The position numbers and the translations under genes are program-made. Below the pieces are notes generated by a model. That model did not search any database, had not been told where the DNA came from, and worked only from the letters and a program-made list of their open reading frames with translations. A stretch of 35,887 bases of DNA from FEN-987 sp049521055. Its GTDB lineage: Archaea > Thermoproteota > Bathyarchaeia > 40CM-2-53-6. Positions 14,921-22,387 of the stretch are shown here, piece by piece. Positions within the stretch are counted from its first letter, which is position 1; the number at the start of each line of letters is the position of its first letter. Location: contig JBEKPE010000008.1 of the NCBI GenBank assembly GCA_049521055.1, positions 1-35,887 on the forward strand, in the 5' to 3' direction.

Positions 14921-16121
14921 TCGGCGGATTGCCGATTAGGTTAACTCGCTTCCATCGACTTTCAGGATTACCCACTGAAGGGGGTTCCTGTACCATCGCT
15001 TCAACTGGAAGCGCGATTGGCGCGAACCTCACGCCTCTCGCCAGAATATTCCTGGCCGCATTTACGTCCCTATCTACGTTCACCCGGCACGATGGACATT
15101 GCAGCTGTCGGTTCTCTTCGGGTATTCTCGCCATGCGAGACCCACACATCGAACACTTCGCTGACGTCCCACGCGGATGCACATAGATAACCGGCAAACC
15201 TTCCCAGCGAGCTTTATACTCGACTTGACGTTGTAACTCCGCATACGACCAAGAATTCATTCGGCCGCGATACCGAGGCCCCTGCCCATTCCCGCGCCGG
15301 TACATCCTGCGTATACCTGTTAGCTGCTCCATGACGATGCCGAACCGTTGTTCCTTTGCCTGTTGCACGATTAGCCTGGATGCGTGGTGGAGAATCTGCT
15401 TCACCTTCTCCTGTTGCTTACGTCCATACTTGCTGGTGATTTCGCGGCGGAGGCGCACATCGTTCCGCTGCACATGGGAGCGAACCTCACGGTAGGTAGC
15501 CTTTACCCTTGTTGCCTCGGAGAGGTCATGCTTCATGATCGAATCGTCGGTTGCGGCCAATGTGACATTGTTTAGGTTCCTATCGATGCCGATGAAGCCA
15601 TCCGGCTTGATTTCCGCGACTTGCTTCGCATATGTCAGCGATAACTTACCTTCGGTCAACGTGACCGAACGAACTGAGTGCTTTCGAATGGTTGCTTGAA
15701 CATGAGGTGTTAGAGGAATTCTGATCGCTGTTCTGGGATGATGCGGCAGAAGCAAGCACCCGTCTCTAATCTTGAGTCCGTAGCATGTGGTCAGCCGCAA
15801 ACGCCGAACATAAGGGGTTGTTGGGGGCTTCTCACCACGCCGAACCGCTTTTCGATAATTGCGTAAGATTCCAACTGTTGCGCTGATGGCGCAGAGCTTG
15901 TAGCAGCTCATCGTATCATATCCCGCGAGCTGTCTATACGCCTTCGGAGACAAAGCCTTGAGGCTCGTGACGTTCTCAGCCAAACCGATTTGGATACAGT
16001 GATTCATCATCTCGCGGAACTGCTCAAACATGTGGAGAATTTCCTGGCCGTGCGTGCAGTATTGGTTAACTGTTTTGATCACGAGGGCAGGTTCCATGCT
16101 GTACGCCAAATTTCGCTTCAT
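14913..16121 (-). CDS. tnpB: TnpB RNA-guided nuclease of an IS605/IS1341-type element
   Basis: A 402-residue TnpB. These proteins are transposon-encoded, omegaRNA-guided DNA nucleases ancestral to Cas12. The RuvC acidic residues are all present: GFIGIDRNLNNVTLAATD (first Asp), GIVMEQLTGIRR (Glu), and VDRDVNAARNILARG (last Asp). The zinc finger CSMCGSRM...QCPSCRVNV lies between the last two. The N-terminal helix-turn-helix and wedge regions are complete (REMMNHCIQIGLAENVTSLK, YKLCAISATVGILRNYRKAV), and the frame has no defects. No tnpA transposase is nearby, so the element would be mobilised in trans or is fixed. The left flank has GAGAAT/ATTCTC at 16128-16133 and 16147-16152. The right flank runs straight into the tRNA-Pro promoter. 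Confidence 0.95.
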   Translation of the reverse strand: MKRNLAYSMEPALVIKTVNQYCTHGQEILHMFEQFREMMNHCIQIGLAENVTSLKALSPKAYRQLAGYDTMSCYKLCAISATVGILRNYRKAVRRGEKPPTTPYVRRLRLTTCYGLKIRDGCLLLPHHPRTAIRIPLTPHVQATIRKHSVRSVTLTEGKLSLTYAKQVAEIKPDGFIGIDRNLNNVTLAATDDSIMKHDLSEATRVKATYREVRSHVQRNDVRLRREITSKYGRKQQEKVKQILHHASRLIVQQAKEQRFGIVMEQLTGIRRMYRRGNGQGPRYRGRMNSWSYAELQRQVEYKARWEGLPVIYVHPRGTSAKCSMCGSRMARIPEENRQLQCPSCRVNVDRDVNAARNILARGVRFAPIALPVEAMVQEPPSVGNPESRWKRVNLIGNPPTG

Positions 16122-16208
16122 TCGACGGAGAATTTAATGGAACCTGATTCTCTAGTGACGGGAGGCAGATGAAAGTATCATGAGCCGGTGAATTACCACA
16201 ACCATGCT

Positions 16209-16724
16209 TCATAGTCGAATCTTCGTCTTGACCGTCACGTTCTCGGCGGCGGTACTACGTTTTTTCTGCAGGTATGTCAGGTACTCGAATGCAATCAGGG
16301 CAGAATTGCGTACATCTTCATCCTCATCTTCGATAGCTTTCTTCAACTGCGGAACAACTTCATCGTCCCCGATCGAGCTCAAAGCTACAGCCGACTCATG
16401 TCTGACAATTGGGCTCTTATCGTGAAGCATCGCGTCTACCAAGGCGGGTACCGCAGAACGATAACCCAATTGGCCCATAGTGAAGGCCGCCTCATGCCTA
16501 GTCAGCGGGCTTTCGTCTTCCTTCAGGACCTTACACAGAGGACCGACCATCTCCTCGTTCCCAATGTGTTCTAGCATACAGACTGAATGCACTCGAAGGA
16601 GAAGAGGGTAATCTCTCGATCGTTCGAGAAAAGTTTTGAAGAATTGGAGATCTTTTCTTTCGAAAGCTTCCTCTAGTTTCCACAAGACATCATAATCGTC
16701 TTTTTCCATGCTTAGATGCTTCAA
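16209..16724 (-). CDS. HEAT-repeat protein with two HE motifs (deoxyhypusine-hydroxylase-like half)
   Basis: A 171-residue protein of about four HEAT repeats. Two repeats carry a His-Glu pair in the same place: LTRHEAAFTMGQLGYRSAVP (77-78) and IVRHESAVALSSIGDDEVVP (109-110). They are spaced 32 residues apart. Deoxyhypusine hydroxylase (DOHH) binds its di-iron centre with HE pairs in HEAT repeats spaced about 33 apart, four pairs in two halves. Here only one half is present, so a dimer would be needed. Other PBS-lyase HEAT scaffolds share the general repeat, so the enzymatic reading is a hypothesis. A short acidic linker (EDEDEDVRN) and a basic C-terminus follow. It is divergent from the NrdD-like gene with 157 nt between. 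Confidence 0.72.
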   Translation of the reverse strand: MKHLSMEKDDYDVLWKLEEAFERKDLQFFKTFLERSRDYPLLLRVHSVCMLEHIGNEEMVGPLCKVLKEDESPLTRHEAAFTMGQLGYRSAVPALVDAMLHDKSPIVRHESAVALSSIGDDEVVPQLKKAIEDEDEDVRNSALIAFEYLTYLQKKRSTAAENVTVKTKIRL

Positions 16725-16881
16725 GTCTGTAACAGCTCTGTTGATCGCGCCGCCCAGATGTTAGGAATAGAAAATAAAGATTGTCAGCTGATCTGAACAG
16801 CTTGGTAATGTCTCTAACTACAGTTTTTTAAACATAAGAATACGTTAGGGTATCATACGTGCTTTCTTGGAGGTAAGAGGA

Positions 16882-19164
16882 TTGCTTCGATCATCGGAGA
16901 GGGTCGGCGCTGGAATCTTCGACGCAGCATCAGCCCCTGTCAGACTACAAATTTTGCGACTACTCTCCACGAAGGGCCCGCTTCAATATACGGAACTGAT
17001 GTTCCAGCTAAAATTAGACCCAGTTCGAGACGCAGGAAAGTTCGTGTACCACCTGAGAAACCTAACCGACACGGGATTGGTTACGCTCGACAAGAAAACG
17101 AAACGGTACGGAATCACAGAACTAGGATCGATGATCGTTTCGTTTGCACGAGACTTGGATGAATATGTTAACGTAAAGCGCGGGAAATTGTATGTCAGAA
17201 CATCCAGACTTGCAATAGAGGAATTCCACCGGAACAAGATCGCACGATCCCTCGTAGTTGAAGCTGGGGTTCCGCAAGAGATGGCAGATGAAATTGCTGC
17301 AGAAGCAGAGGATAGGTTGGTCAGGCTCAAGACGCTATACTTGACCGCGCCGCTGATACGCGAGTTCGTCAATGCGATTCTTATCGAAAAGAAACTGGAG
17401 GAATACCGTCACAAGCTTACAAGGCTAGGCATGCCGGTTCACGATGTAGCTCAACTCATTAAGAACGCGGGCGAGAAGGGGCTAGACGCGGGCTACGTAA
17501 ACCGCATCTCATCGAAGTCTGTTCTTTCGGAATATGTTCTGTTAAACTGTCTCCCACATAAGTTAGCGGACGCGCACATTTCAGGCGCAATTCACATCGC
17601 GAACCTCGAAAGCTGGATTCTCACACCCAACGAAGTCATCCACGATCTGAGACATTTCCTGAAACATACCGTATCCGGTACACCCGTTCCAGATACGCTT
17701 GAAGCGACGCTTGGTTTGGTTAGCCAAGTGTTGGGTGTGGTAGGTGCCGAAGCTTCAGGAGAACAGACATTTGATTTCTTCAACATCTTCCTTGCACCTT
17801 TCGCACACGGAATGAAATCTGAAAATGTTGCAAGAGCGATATACTCCTTCTTCGCCTCCATCCTCAGAGAAATGCCGCCTGGCAATCCACAGGGAGGAAT
17901 CTCGATCGCCGTAGAGCTCACAATCCCACACTTTCTTGGGCAAGAGGAAGCGATAGGCCCGAACGGCAAGGCGTCGGGTAAGTATGGCGACTTTTCCGAA
18001 GAAGCACTTCTCATCGCAGAATCGACGATCGAAGCATTTCGAAGGATATCGGCTGGGAAACCGCCGGTCTCTCCCCACCTTCTTGTAAAGGTGAGGCCTA
18101 GAGCACTACTCAATGATAGAGCGCGAAAGATCTTGGAAAGGGCTCATGAGTTGGCGGCTCAACGGAGCATCCCCTTCTTCGAACTTCTCGGGGAAGAAGA
18201 AAAGAGCAGTTACTCGGCTACGGGCTTAAGGTTGGGAGACGATTGGACGGGACACTGGGACGCTGATTGTTTGAGAACTGGAAGTATGGATACGATATTC
18301 ATCAATCTACCACGGATAGCCTACGAGGCGAAGAAGAATGACGAAAGGTTCCTCGCCCTTCTAAGAGAAACCGTCGCTCTGACGGTTGAAGGTTTCAAGG
18401 TCAAGAAGAGATTCATCAGCGAGAGGTTCAAGCAACCACTACTCCCAATCCTCTCGGGCAACAGTACATCTGGTCCCTATTTCTATGAAAAGAATGCTTC
18501 CTACAATCTCGCATTCGTCGGCCTCAGCGAAGCAGTTGAGGCTCACACTGGTGCAAGAGTAGACAAAACCGCTGGAGACTTCGGATTGAAATTGCTTCAG
18601 GATACTTCAAGGCAGTTGAAGACAGCGTCCCAAGAAGGGGAAATGCGATTGACGATTTCGCAACGGCCTGCGGATGAGGCGGTCGAGAGACTAGCGGAGT
18701 TAGATGTTCAACAGTTTGGAAGGTCGGTAATGGTACCGGATAGCGGAAGAGGCCCCATCTTTTACACAGATTTACCAACCTTGCCACTTTCAATGAACGC
18801 GTCTCTCGAGAGCCGAATCACAATCGAAACCAAGTTTCAATCCGCGACGCCAGGTGGGCATCTGAACGTGATCTGTATATCAGGAGAATCCCGGCCGATC
18901 GACCTATTGAACCTGACAGAGAGAGCACTTGGCGCGGGTTGTAAATTCCTCACTTATTCTTCAAACTACTCCACGTGCAACATCTGCGGCCGGACAGATA
19001 TTGGAATCAACCCCAAGTGCAATCAATGCGGCTCGGATAGGTTGACATATCTTGGAAGATCGTCCTATGGCCTTCTTCCTTTCAGCCTCTGGCCCGAGGC
19101 CAAAAGGAAAAGTGTCGATGACCGAGTCGTTTACACGGTGGGTACTTCGAATATGGCAGCTTAG
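16882..19164 (+). CDS. Winged-helix/ATP-cone/NrdD-like fusion (class III ribonucleotide reductase homologue)
   Basis: About 760 aa. Order of parts: ArsR-like winged helix (VRLQILRLLSTKGPLQYTEL through RYGITELGSMI), an ATP-cone-like segment (LYVRTSRLAIEEFHRNKIAR, then LVVEAGVPQEMADEIAAEAE), and the NrdD barrel (LPHKLADAHISGAIHIANLE; DCLRTGSMDTIFINLPRIAY). A Cys4 zinc site follows (CNICG...CNQCG), then the C-terminus. In active class III reductases the zinc site is followed by the glycyl-radical motif RVxGY. Here it reads GRSSYGLLPF, with Gly and Tyr swapped or shifted. That and the DNA-binding domain suggest a regulator or divergent enzyme. Start: TTG 16882, seven nt after GGAGGT (16869-16874); a TTG at 16867 is open but has no such site. 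TATA-like TTTTTTAAAC lies near 16824-16834. No nrdG activase is visible. Confidence 0.85.
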   Translation: MLRSSERVGAGIFDAASAPVRLQILRLLSTKGPLQYTELMFQLKLDPVRDAGKFVYHLRNLTDTGLVTLDKKTKRYGITELGSMIVSFARDLDEYVNVKRGKLYVRTSRLAIEEFHRNKIARSLVVEAGVPQEMADEIAAEAEDRLVRLKTLYLTAPLIREFVNAILIEKKLEEYRHKLTRLGMPVHDVAQLIKNAGEKGLDAGYVNRISSKSVLSEYVLLNCLPHKLADAHISGAIHIANLESWILTPNEVIHDLRHFLKHTVSGTPVPDTLEATLGLVSQVLGVVGAEASGEQTFDFFNIFLAPFAHGMKSENVARAIYSFFASILREMPPGNPQGGISIAVELTIPHFLGQEEAIGPNGKASGKYGDFSEEALLIAESTIEAFRRISAGKPPVSPHLLVKVRPRALLNDRARKILERAHELAAQRSIPFFELLGEEEKSSYSATGLRLGDDWTGHWDADCLRTGSMDTIFINLPRIAYEAKKNDERFLALLRETVALTVEGFKVKKRFISERFKQPLLPILSGNSTSGPYFYEKNASYNLAFVGLSEAVEAHTGARVDKTAGDFGLKLLQDTSRQLKTASQEGEMRLTISQRPADEAVERLAELDVQQFGRSVMVPDSGRGPIFYTDLPTLPLSMNASLESRITIETKFQSATPGGHLNVICISGESRPIDLLNLTERALGAGCKFLTYSSNYSTCNICGRTDIGINPKCNQCGSDRLTYLGRSSYGLLPFSLWPEAKRKSVDDRVVYTVGTSNMAA

Positions 19165-19649
19165 CTGATGTAGCGTTGGCTGCTTCTTTCTAGGTCAGGA
19201 ATCACTTCAAAGTCGGGGGCGGCGTTCGGACTGTCCTCAGGCGCAATGTTAGGCAGAATCGCGCTTGGGCCTTTCGAAGCAATCTGTGTTGCAGGGTGCC
19301 CCGGTCCGAAGGTGTCTAATGAAACGTCATACACGAGCTTCCTTACTTCACGTTCTTCCGCATAACCAAGCGAATGCAAATACTCGTGAAGCAGAATTGA
19401 GTAGACGTATGAGTTTATTTCGCGTAGTGACCGGGCGCCGTGGGTTATCATGTCCAATGTTGTTCTGTTCATAACGATCCCGTTCGTCCCCATGGTGTGG
19501 AACGCACCAATGTGATTTGGTAATTTCGCCAAATAAAGCATTAGTCCGGCCCTGCGTCTCCCCAATGAGTGCTCCGCCGATTTCTTCACCAACTCGAATA
19601 CGTCGCCGAAGTCTTGGCATCGGTCCAAGCGTTCCGTGTTTGTGCTCAT
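19161..19649 (-). CDS. Putative zinc metallopeptidase-like protein (HEYLH)
   Basis: A 162-residue soluble protein. The SILLHEYLHSLGYAEEREVR segment (HEYLH at residues 88-92) is a zinc-binding HExxH site. It is followed by acidic residues (E98, E99, E101) and a later H118 (GPGHPAT) that could supply the third ligand. The preceding stretch GAFHTMGTNGIVMNRTTLDM resembles the beta-hairpin before the active-site helix in small zincins. I do not recognise a named family; several archaeal hypothetical proteins share this look. The stop overlaps the stop of the NrdD-like gene by 4 nt (tail to tail). The winged-helix gene is 15 nt upstream on the same strand, so the two may be one operon. Confidence 0.65.
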   Translation of the reverse strand: MSTNTERLDRCQDFGDVFELVKKSAEHSLGRRRAGLMLYLAKLPNHIGAFHTMGTNGIVMNRTTLDMITHGARSLREINSYVYSILLHEYLHSLGYAEEREVRKLVYDVSLDTFGPGHPATQIASKGPSAILPNIAPEDSPNAAPDFEVIPDLERSSQRYIS

Positions 19650-19664
19650 TCTAAGCTACCTCGC

Positions 19665-20417
19665 TTAGTCTTCCTCTTTAGCAGATTTTTGAAGCAGGTC
19701 TCGTACCTTCTCAACAAATGCGAGATATTCGCCTAGGATTGTCTTGCCCATCGGAGTTAGGTCGTAGAGGTCGTCTGAAAGTTGGCTGATGAGTTTGTGA
19801 GTTCTTAGCAACGGGACGTTTTCGTAAATCAGCTTCGGGTTTATTTCTTCCCGGAAATTTTTCTTCCCCTGTGGATGCTCCAGTAATGGAAGAAGCATCT
19901 TAACGCGGGTTTCGTTGCAGAGCACGTCCATAAGCTCCAATGCTTGCCGGAACGCCTTTTCTAATCCTCTGTCGCGCCAGTTTAGATGTTCTATGGTCAG
20001 CCTGCCGTTCTCCACGGCTCGTGGAAACTTCGCATCTATAGACTCTGAGTTGACCCTGAAAGGGTAGACGACGACAGTCTTTGAGTTCTCAGCCCCATCA
20101 ATCATTTCCAGGTCCTTGAGAAACGAGTCGTCTGGGGGTTTAGTCTCACAGAAAACTGCGGTTAGAGTTTCACCTTCTACGCCGGCAAGATCTGTAGTCA
20201 GTTTCTGGGAATGCCTCTCTGGGTCGAAAAGTACCGGGTCGATGAAAGTCTCAACGTCTCGTTGGGATAGAATTCGGGCCGCATGGAATTTTTCTAGAAG
20301 ATGGAGTTCGCTTTCGTCTTCTTGTATGTGGAAGTCTTCGCGGAAGGCCGTATAGTTTACAACGTGCATAGGAAGGACGCGTCGTTTTTTGGAGGCGGCT
20401 TGGACTTCTAATCGCAT
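19665..20417 (-). CDS. Winged-helix protein with unknown N-terminal domain
   Basis: A 250-residue protein. The C-terminal third is a winged helix of ArsR/MarR-like shape: ALELMDVLCNETRVKMLLPL, then NPKLIYENVPLLRTHKLISQ (recognition region), and DDLYDLTPMGKTILGEYLAF. The N-terminal 160 residues form a mixed alpha/beta domain (LTAVFCETKPPDDSF, NSKTVVVYPFRVNSESIDAK) with no motif I can name; it may bind a ligand or an effector protein. ATG 20417 gives the N-terminus MRLEVQAASKKRR; ATG 20369 (17th codon) is an alternative. A TATA-like CTTATATT on the minus strand at about 20449-20456 lies some 35 nt upstream, giving a short leader. It lies upstream of the HEYLH peptidase-like gene and probably forms an operon with it. 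Confidence 0.7.
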   Translation of the reverse strand: MRLEVQAASKKRRVLPMHVVNYTAFREDFHIQEDESELHLLEKFHAARILSQRDVETFIDPVLFDPERHSQKLTTDLAGVEGETLTAVFCETKPPDDSFLKDLEMIDGAENSKTVVVYPFRVNSESIDAKFPRAVENGRLTIEHLNWRDRGLEKAFRQALELMDVLCNETRVKMLLPLLEHPQGKKNFREEINPKLIYENVPLLRTHKLISQLSDDLYDLTPMGKTILGEYLAFVEKVRDLLQKSAKEED

Positions 20418-20480
20418 TTCTTTTCCTACGTGAATATTCCATACGCTGACAATATAAGCGTTACCTTAGGTAACAAATCA

Positions 20481-21401
20481 CTAGCTCAATGCGCCGAGAA
20501 CCAAGCCAATTAGAGTCATCCGGACAAGGAGGCCATACCAAACCTGTTTGAAGTATTTAGAATGCCGAGTATTGTCAACCGTGTACTCGATTTCGTCAAC
20601 TCGAGGCAACGGATGCATTACTATCATTTCAGGCTTGGCTTGTGATAGATCGCTCGCAACTAGTCTGTAAGACCCCCGAACCTTCTCGTAGTCCTCCAAA
20701 GACCCAAATCGTTCCTTCTGAATCCTCGTCATGTACAATACGTCGACTTTTGGCAACACCTTCGAGAGCTCCTCAAACTCTTGAACCTTGATACGGCCGC
20801 TCACCTCTTCGAGCACTTCTTTCCTCATCCTAAGAAGAGTAGGCGAGACAAGGTAGAGGTTGATGTCGTAGAGCGAAAGCGCATAAGCTAACGAGTGAAC
20901 CGTGCGTCCATATCTGAGATCCCCTGCTAAAGCAACATTCAATCCATCGATCTTTCCAAGCTCCCTCCGGATCGTGTATAAGTCTAGCATGGCCTGGGTG
21001 GGATGCTCTTCCGCTCCGGTTCCCGCATTGATGACTGGGACGGAAGCGAATTCGGCGGCAAGCCGGGCCGCGCCTTCAAGTGGATGACGGATCACTAAGA
21101 CATCCGCGTAGCTCTCAACAACTCGAACTGTGTCCGCTAGGTTCTCGCCCTTTTGAACAGATGCGGCTTTCGGCTCTGCGAAGCCAAGGCAATTCCCTCC
21201 GTATCTGTACATGGCTGATTCGAAGCTCAACTTTGTGCGAGTACTCGGCTCGAAGAACAGAGTTGCCATAATCTTCCCGTCGAGCGCGTGCGAACTCTTC
21301 TTCGCTAAAGGTTCAATTGAATCAGTCATCTTAAGAACATAATCGATTTCTTCTCGAGAAAAATCCTTGATCGACACTATGTCCCTTGATGTAAATTCCA
21401 T
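20481..21401 (-). CDS. pyrB: Aspartate carbamoyltransferase catalytic subunit
   Basis: Joins carbamoyl phosphate and L-aspartate, the committed step of pyrimidine synthesis. The 306-aa protein has the carbamoyl-phosphate loop FFEPSTRTKLSFE (STRT at 53-56), KGENLADTVRV, HPLEGAARLAAE, EEHPTQAMLDLYT, ALAGDLRYGRTVHSL, YMTRIQKERF (80s/240s loop contacts) and MHPLPRVDEI. All active-site residues I can check are present. Length is typical. The ATG at 21401 has a Shine-Dalgarno GGAGGG about 18 nt upstream. It is divergent from pyrI, which is the partner subunit; most archaea and enterics instead have pyrBI in one direction. The two share a 70-nt promoter gap. Confidence 0.97.
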   Translation of the reverse strand: MEFTSRDIVSIKDFSREEIDYVLKMTDSIEPLAKKSSHALDGKIMATLFFEPSTRTKLSFESAMYRYGGNCLGFAEPKAASVQKGENLADTVRVVESYADVLVIRHPLEGAARLAAEFASVPVINAGTGAEEHPTQAMLDLYTIRRELGKIDGLNVALAGDLRYGRTVHSLAYALSLYDINLYLVSPTLLRMRKEVLEEVSGRIKVQEFEELSKVLPKVDVLYMTRIQKERFGSLEDYEKVRGSYRLVASDLSQAKPEMIVMHPLPRVDEIEYTVDNTRHSKYFKQVWYGLLVRMTLIGLVLGALS

Positions 21402-21432
21402 CTCGACGCGCCCGTCCCTCCTTCGCTCACAC

Positions 21433-21443
21433 GGTTAAATAAC
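21433..21443. promoter_or_regulatory. AT-rich bidirectional promoter element between pyrB and pyrI
   Basis: GGTTAAATAAC lies 32-38 nt from both the pyrB ATG (21401) and the pyrI TTG (21472). TTAAATAA/TTATTTAA is a TATA-like box readable on both strands. It is the only such box in the gap, so balanced expression of both subunits from one site is plausible. Confidence 0.55.
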
Positions 21444-21471
21444 TGTTGGAACCATACAAAATTGAACAAAG

Positions 21472-21939
21472 TTGCAGACGCGACAGGAGCTATACGTTAG
21501 AAAAATTGAAGACGGTACAGTTATCGACCACATAACTCCTGGATTCGCGCTTGACGTTTTGAAGATTCTAGGGATTAACGGCAAGAACGGTGAGGTTGTC
21601 AGCACAGCGATCAATGTCGAAAGCAAACATTTGCATCACAAAGACATTGTTAAGATTCAAGACAGGGAGCTCAAGCCAAGTGAAGTGGATAAGATCGCTT
21701 TGATCGCACCAAACGCAACCATCAACATCATACGGAATTATGAAGTAACTTCGAAGAAAGTGGTTGAACTGCCTTCGACTATAAGAGGAACTATCAAGTG
21801 CGACAACCCCTCATGTATCTCGAATTCCCACGAGCCTGCCGAACCGAAGTTTGGTGTTGACAGGCGCGAGCCGATTCGGTTACGATGCCATTACTGTGGG
21901 CATGTTATGGAGAGGGAGGATGTCCTTAAGCAGTTTTAG
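21472..21939 (+). CDS. pyrI: Aspartate carbamoyltransferase regulatory subunit
   Basis: Regulatory chain that binds CTP/ATP and holds catalytic trimers together through zinc. The 155-aa protein has VRKIEDGTVIDHITPGFALD and VLKILGINGKNGEVVSTAIN in the nucleotide-binding domain. The C-terminal zinc domain shows IKCDNPSCISNSHEPAEP and IRLRCHYCGHVME, with Cys at CxxxxC and CxxC as expected. The start is a TTG at 21472, since no ATG gives the usual N-terminus (QTRQELYVRKI). It is divergent from pyrB. Its TAG stop (21937-21939) abuts or overlaps the atpF reading frame, suggesting a pyrI-atpF transcript. Confidence 0.96.
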   Translation: MQTRQELYVRKIEDGTVIDHITPGFALDVLKILGINGKNGEVVSTAINVESKHLHHKDIVKIQDRELKPSEVDKIALIAPNATINIIRNYEVTSKKVVELPSTIRGTIKCDNPSCISNSHEPAEPKFGVDRREPIRLRCHYCGHVMEREDVLKQF

Positions 21940-21971
21940 TGACACCTCAGCCCAGCCGAGTGCGAAGTCCC

Positions 21972-22286
21972 ATGGGGAAAATTGCCCTAATATCTGACAG
22001 AGCCACGTCCACTTACTTCAAGGTAACAGGCATCAGCAGCACTTACGCAGTCAAGAACCGTGAAGATGCTGAAAAGGCATTCCGAAGAGTCAATTCAGAT
22101 GAAACTATCTCCCTCGTCATGGTGACCGAACCGGTCTTCGAGTGGCTGCTGCCGGTAATTGAGCGGACGAAGAAGGAATTCCCTCTTGTGGTGTCTATAC
22201 CGGCGAAAGGCGGATCAAAACCTCAAGCGGATGTTCTAGCTCAATTAATCAAGAGAACAGTTGGAATCGATCTCAAGGTGAAGTAA
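21972..22286 (+). CDS. atpF: V/A-type ATP synthase subunit F, orphan copy
   Basis: Subunit F is a small Rossmann-like stalk protein of the archaeal A-type ATP synthase. From ATG 21972 the 104-aa protein reads GKIALISDRATSTYFKVTGI, then AFRRVNSDETISLVMVTEPV, LPVIERTKKEFPLVVSIPAK and GIDLKV, matching the family (the G-D-R-x-T-x-x-F-K-x-x-G-I start and the acidic, proline-rich end). A GTG at 21939 overlapping the pyrI stop is open and would add 11 residues (TPQPSRVRSP) not seen in relatives. None of the other ATP synthase genes is in the window, so this copy is either the real F subunit moved away from its operon or an extra paralogue with another partner. Confidence 0.82.
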   Translation: MGKIALISDRATSTYFKVTGISSTYAVKNREDAEKAFRRVNSDETISLVMVTEPVFEWLLPVIERTKKEFPLVVSIPAKGGSKPQADVLAQLIKRTVGIDLKVK

Positions 22287-22387
22287 CAAAATTAGCAGGA
22301 ATTTTCCTCACAGTCTGTTCCATCGTTCGCTAGGTGTAAATCCATCACCTGAATTCCTCGCGCCTCCTGAACTAAGGATGCTGCCTC

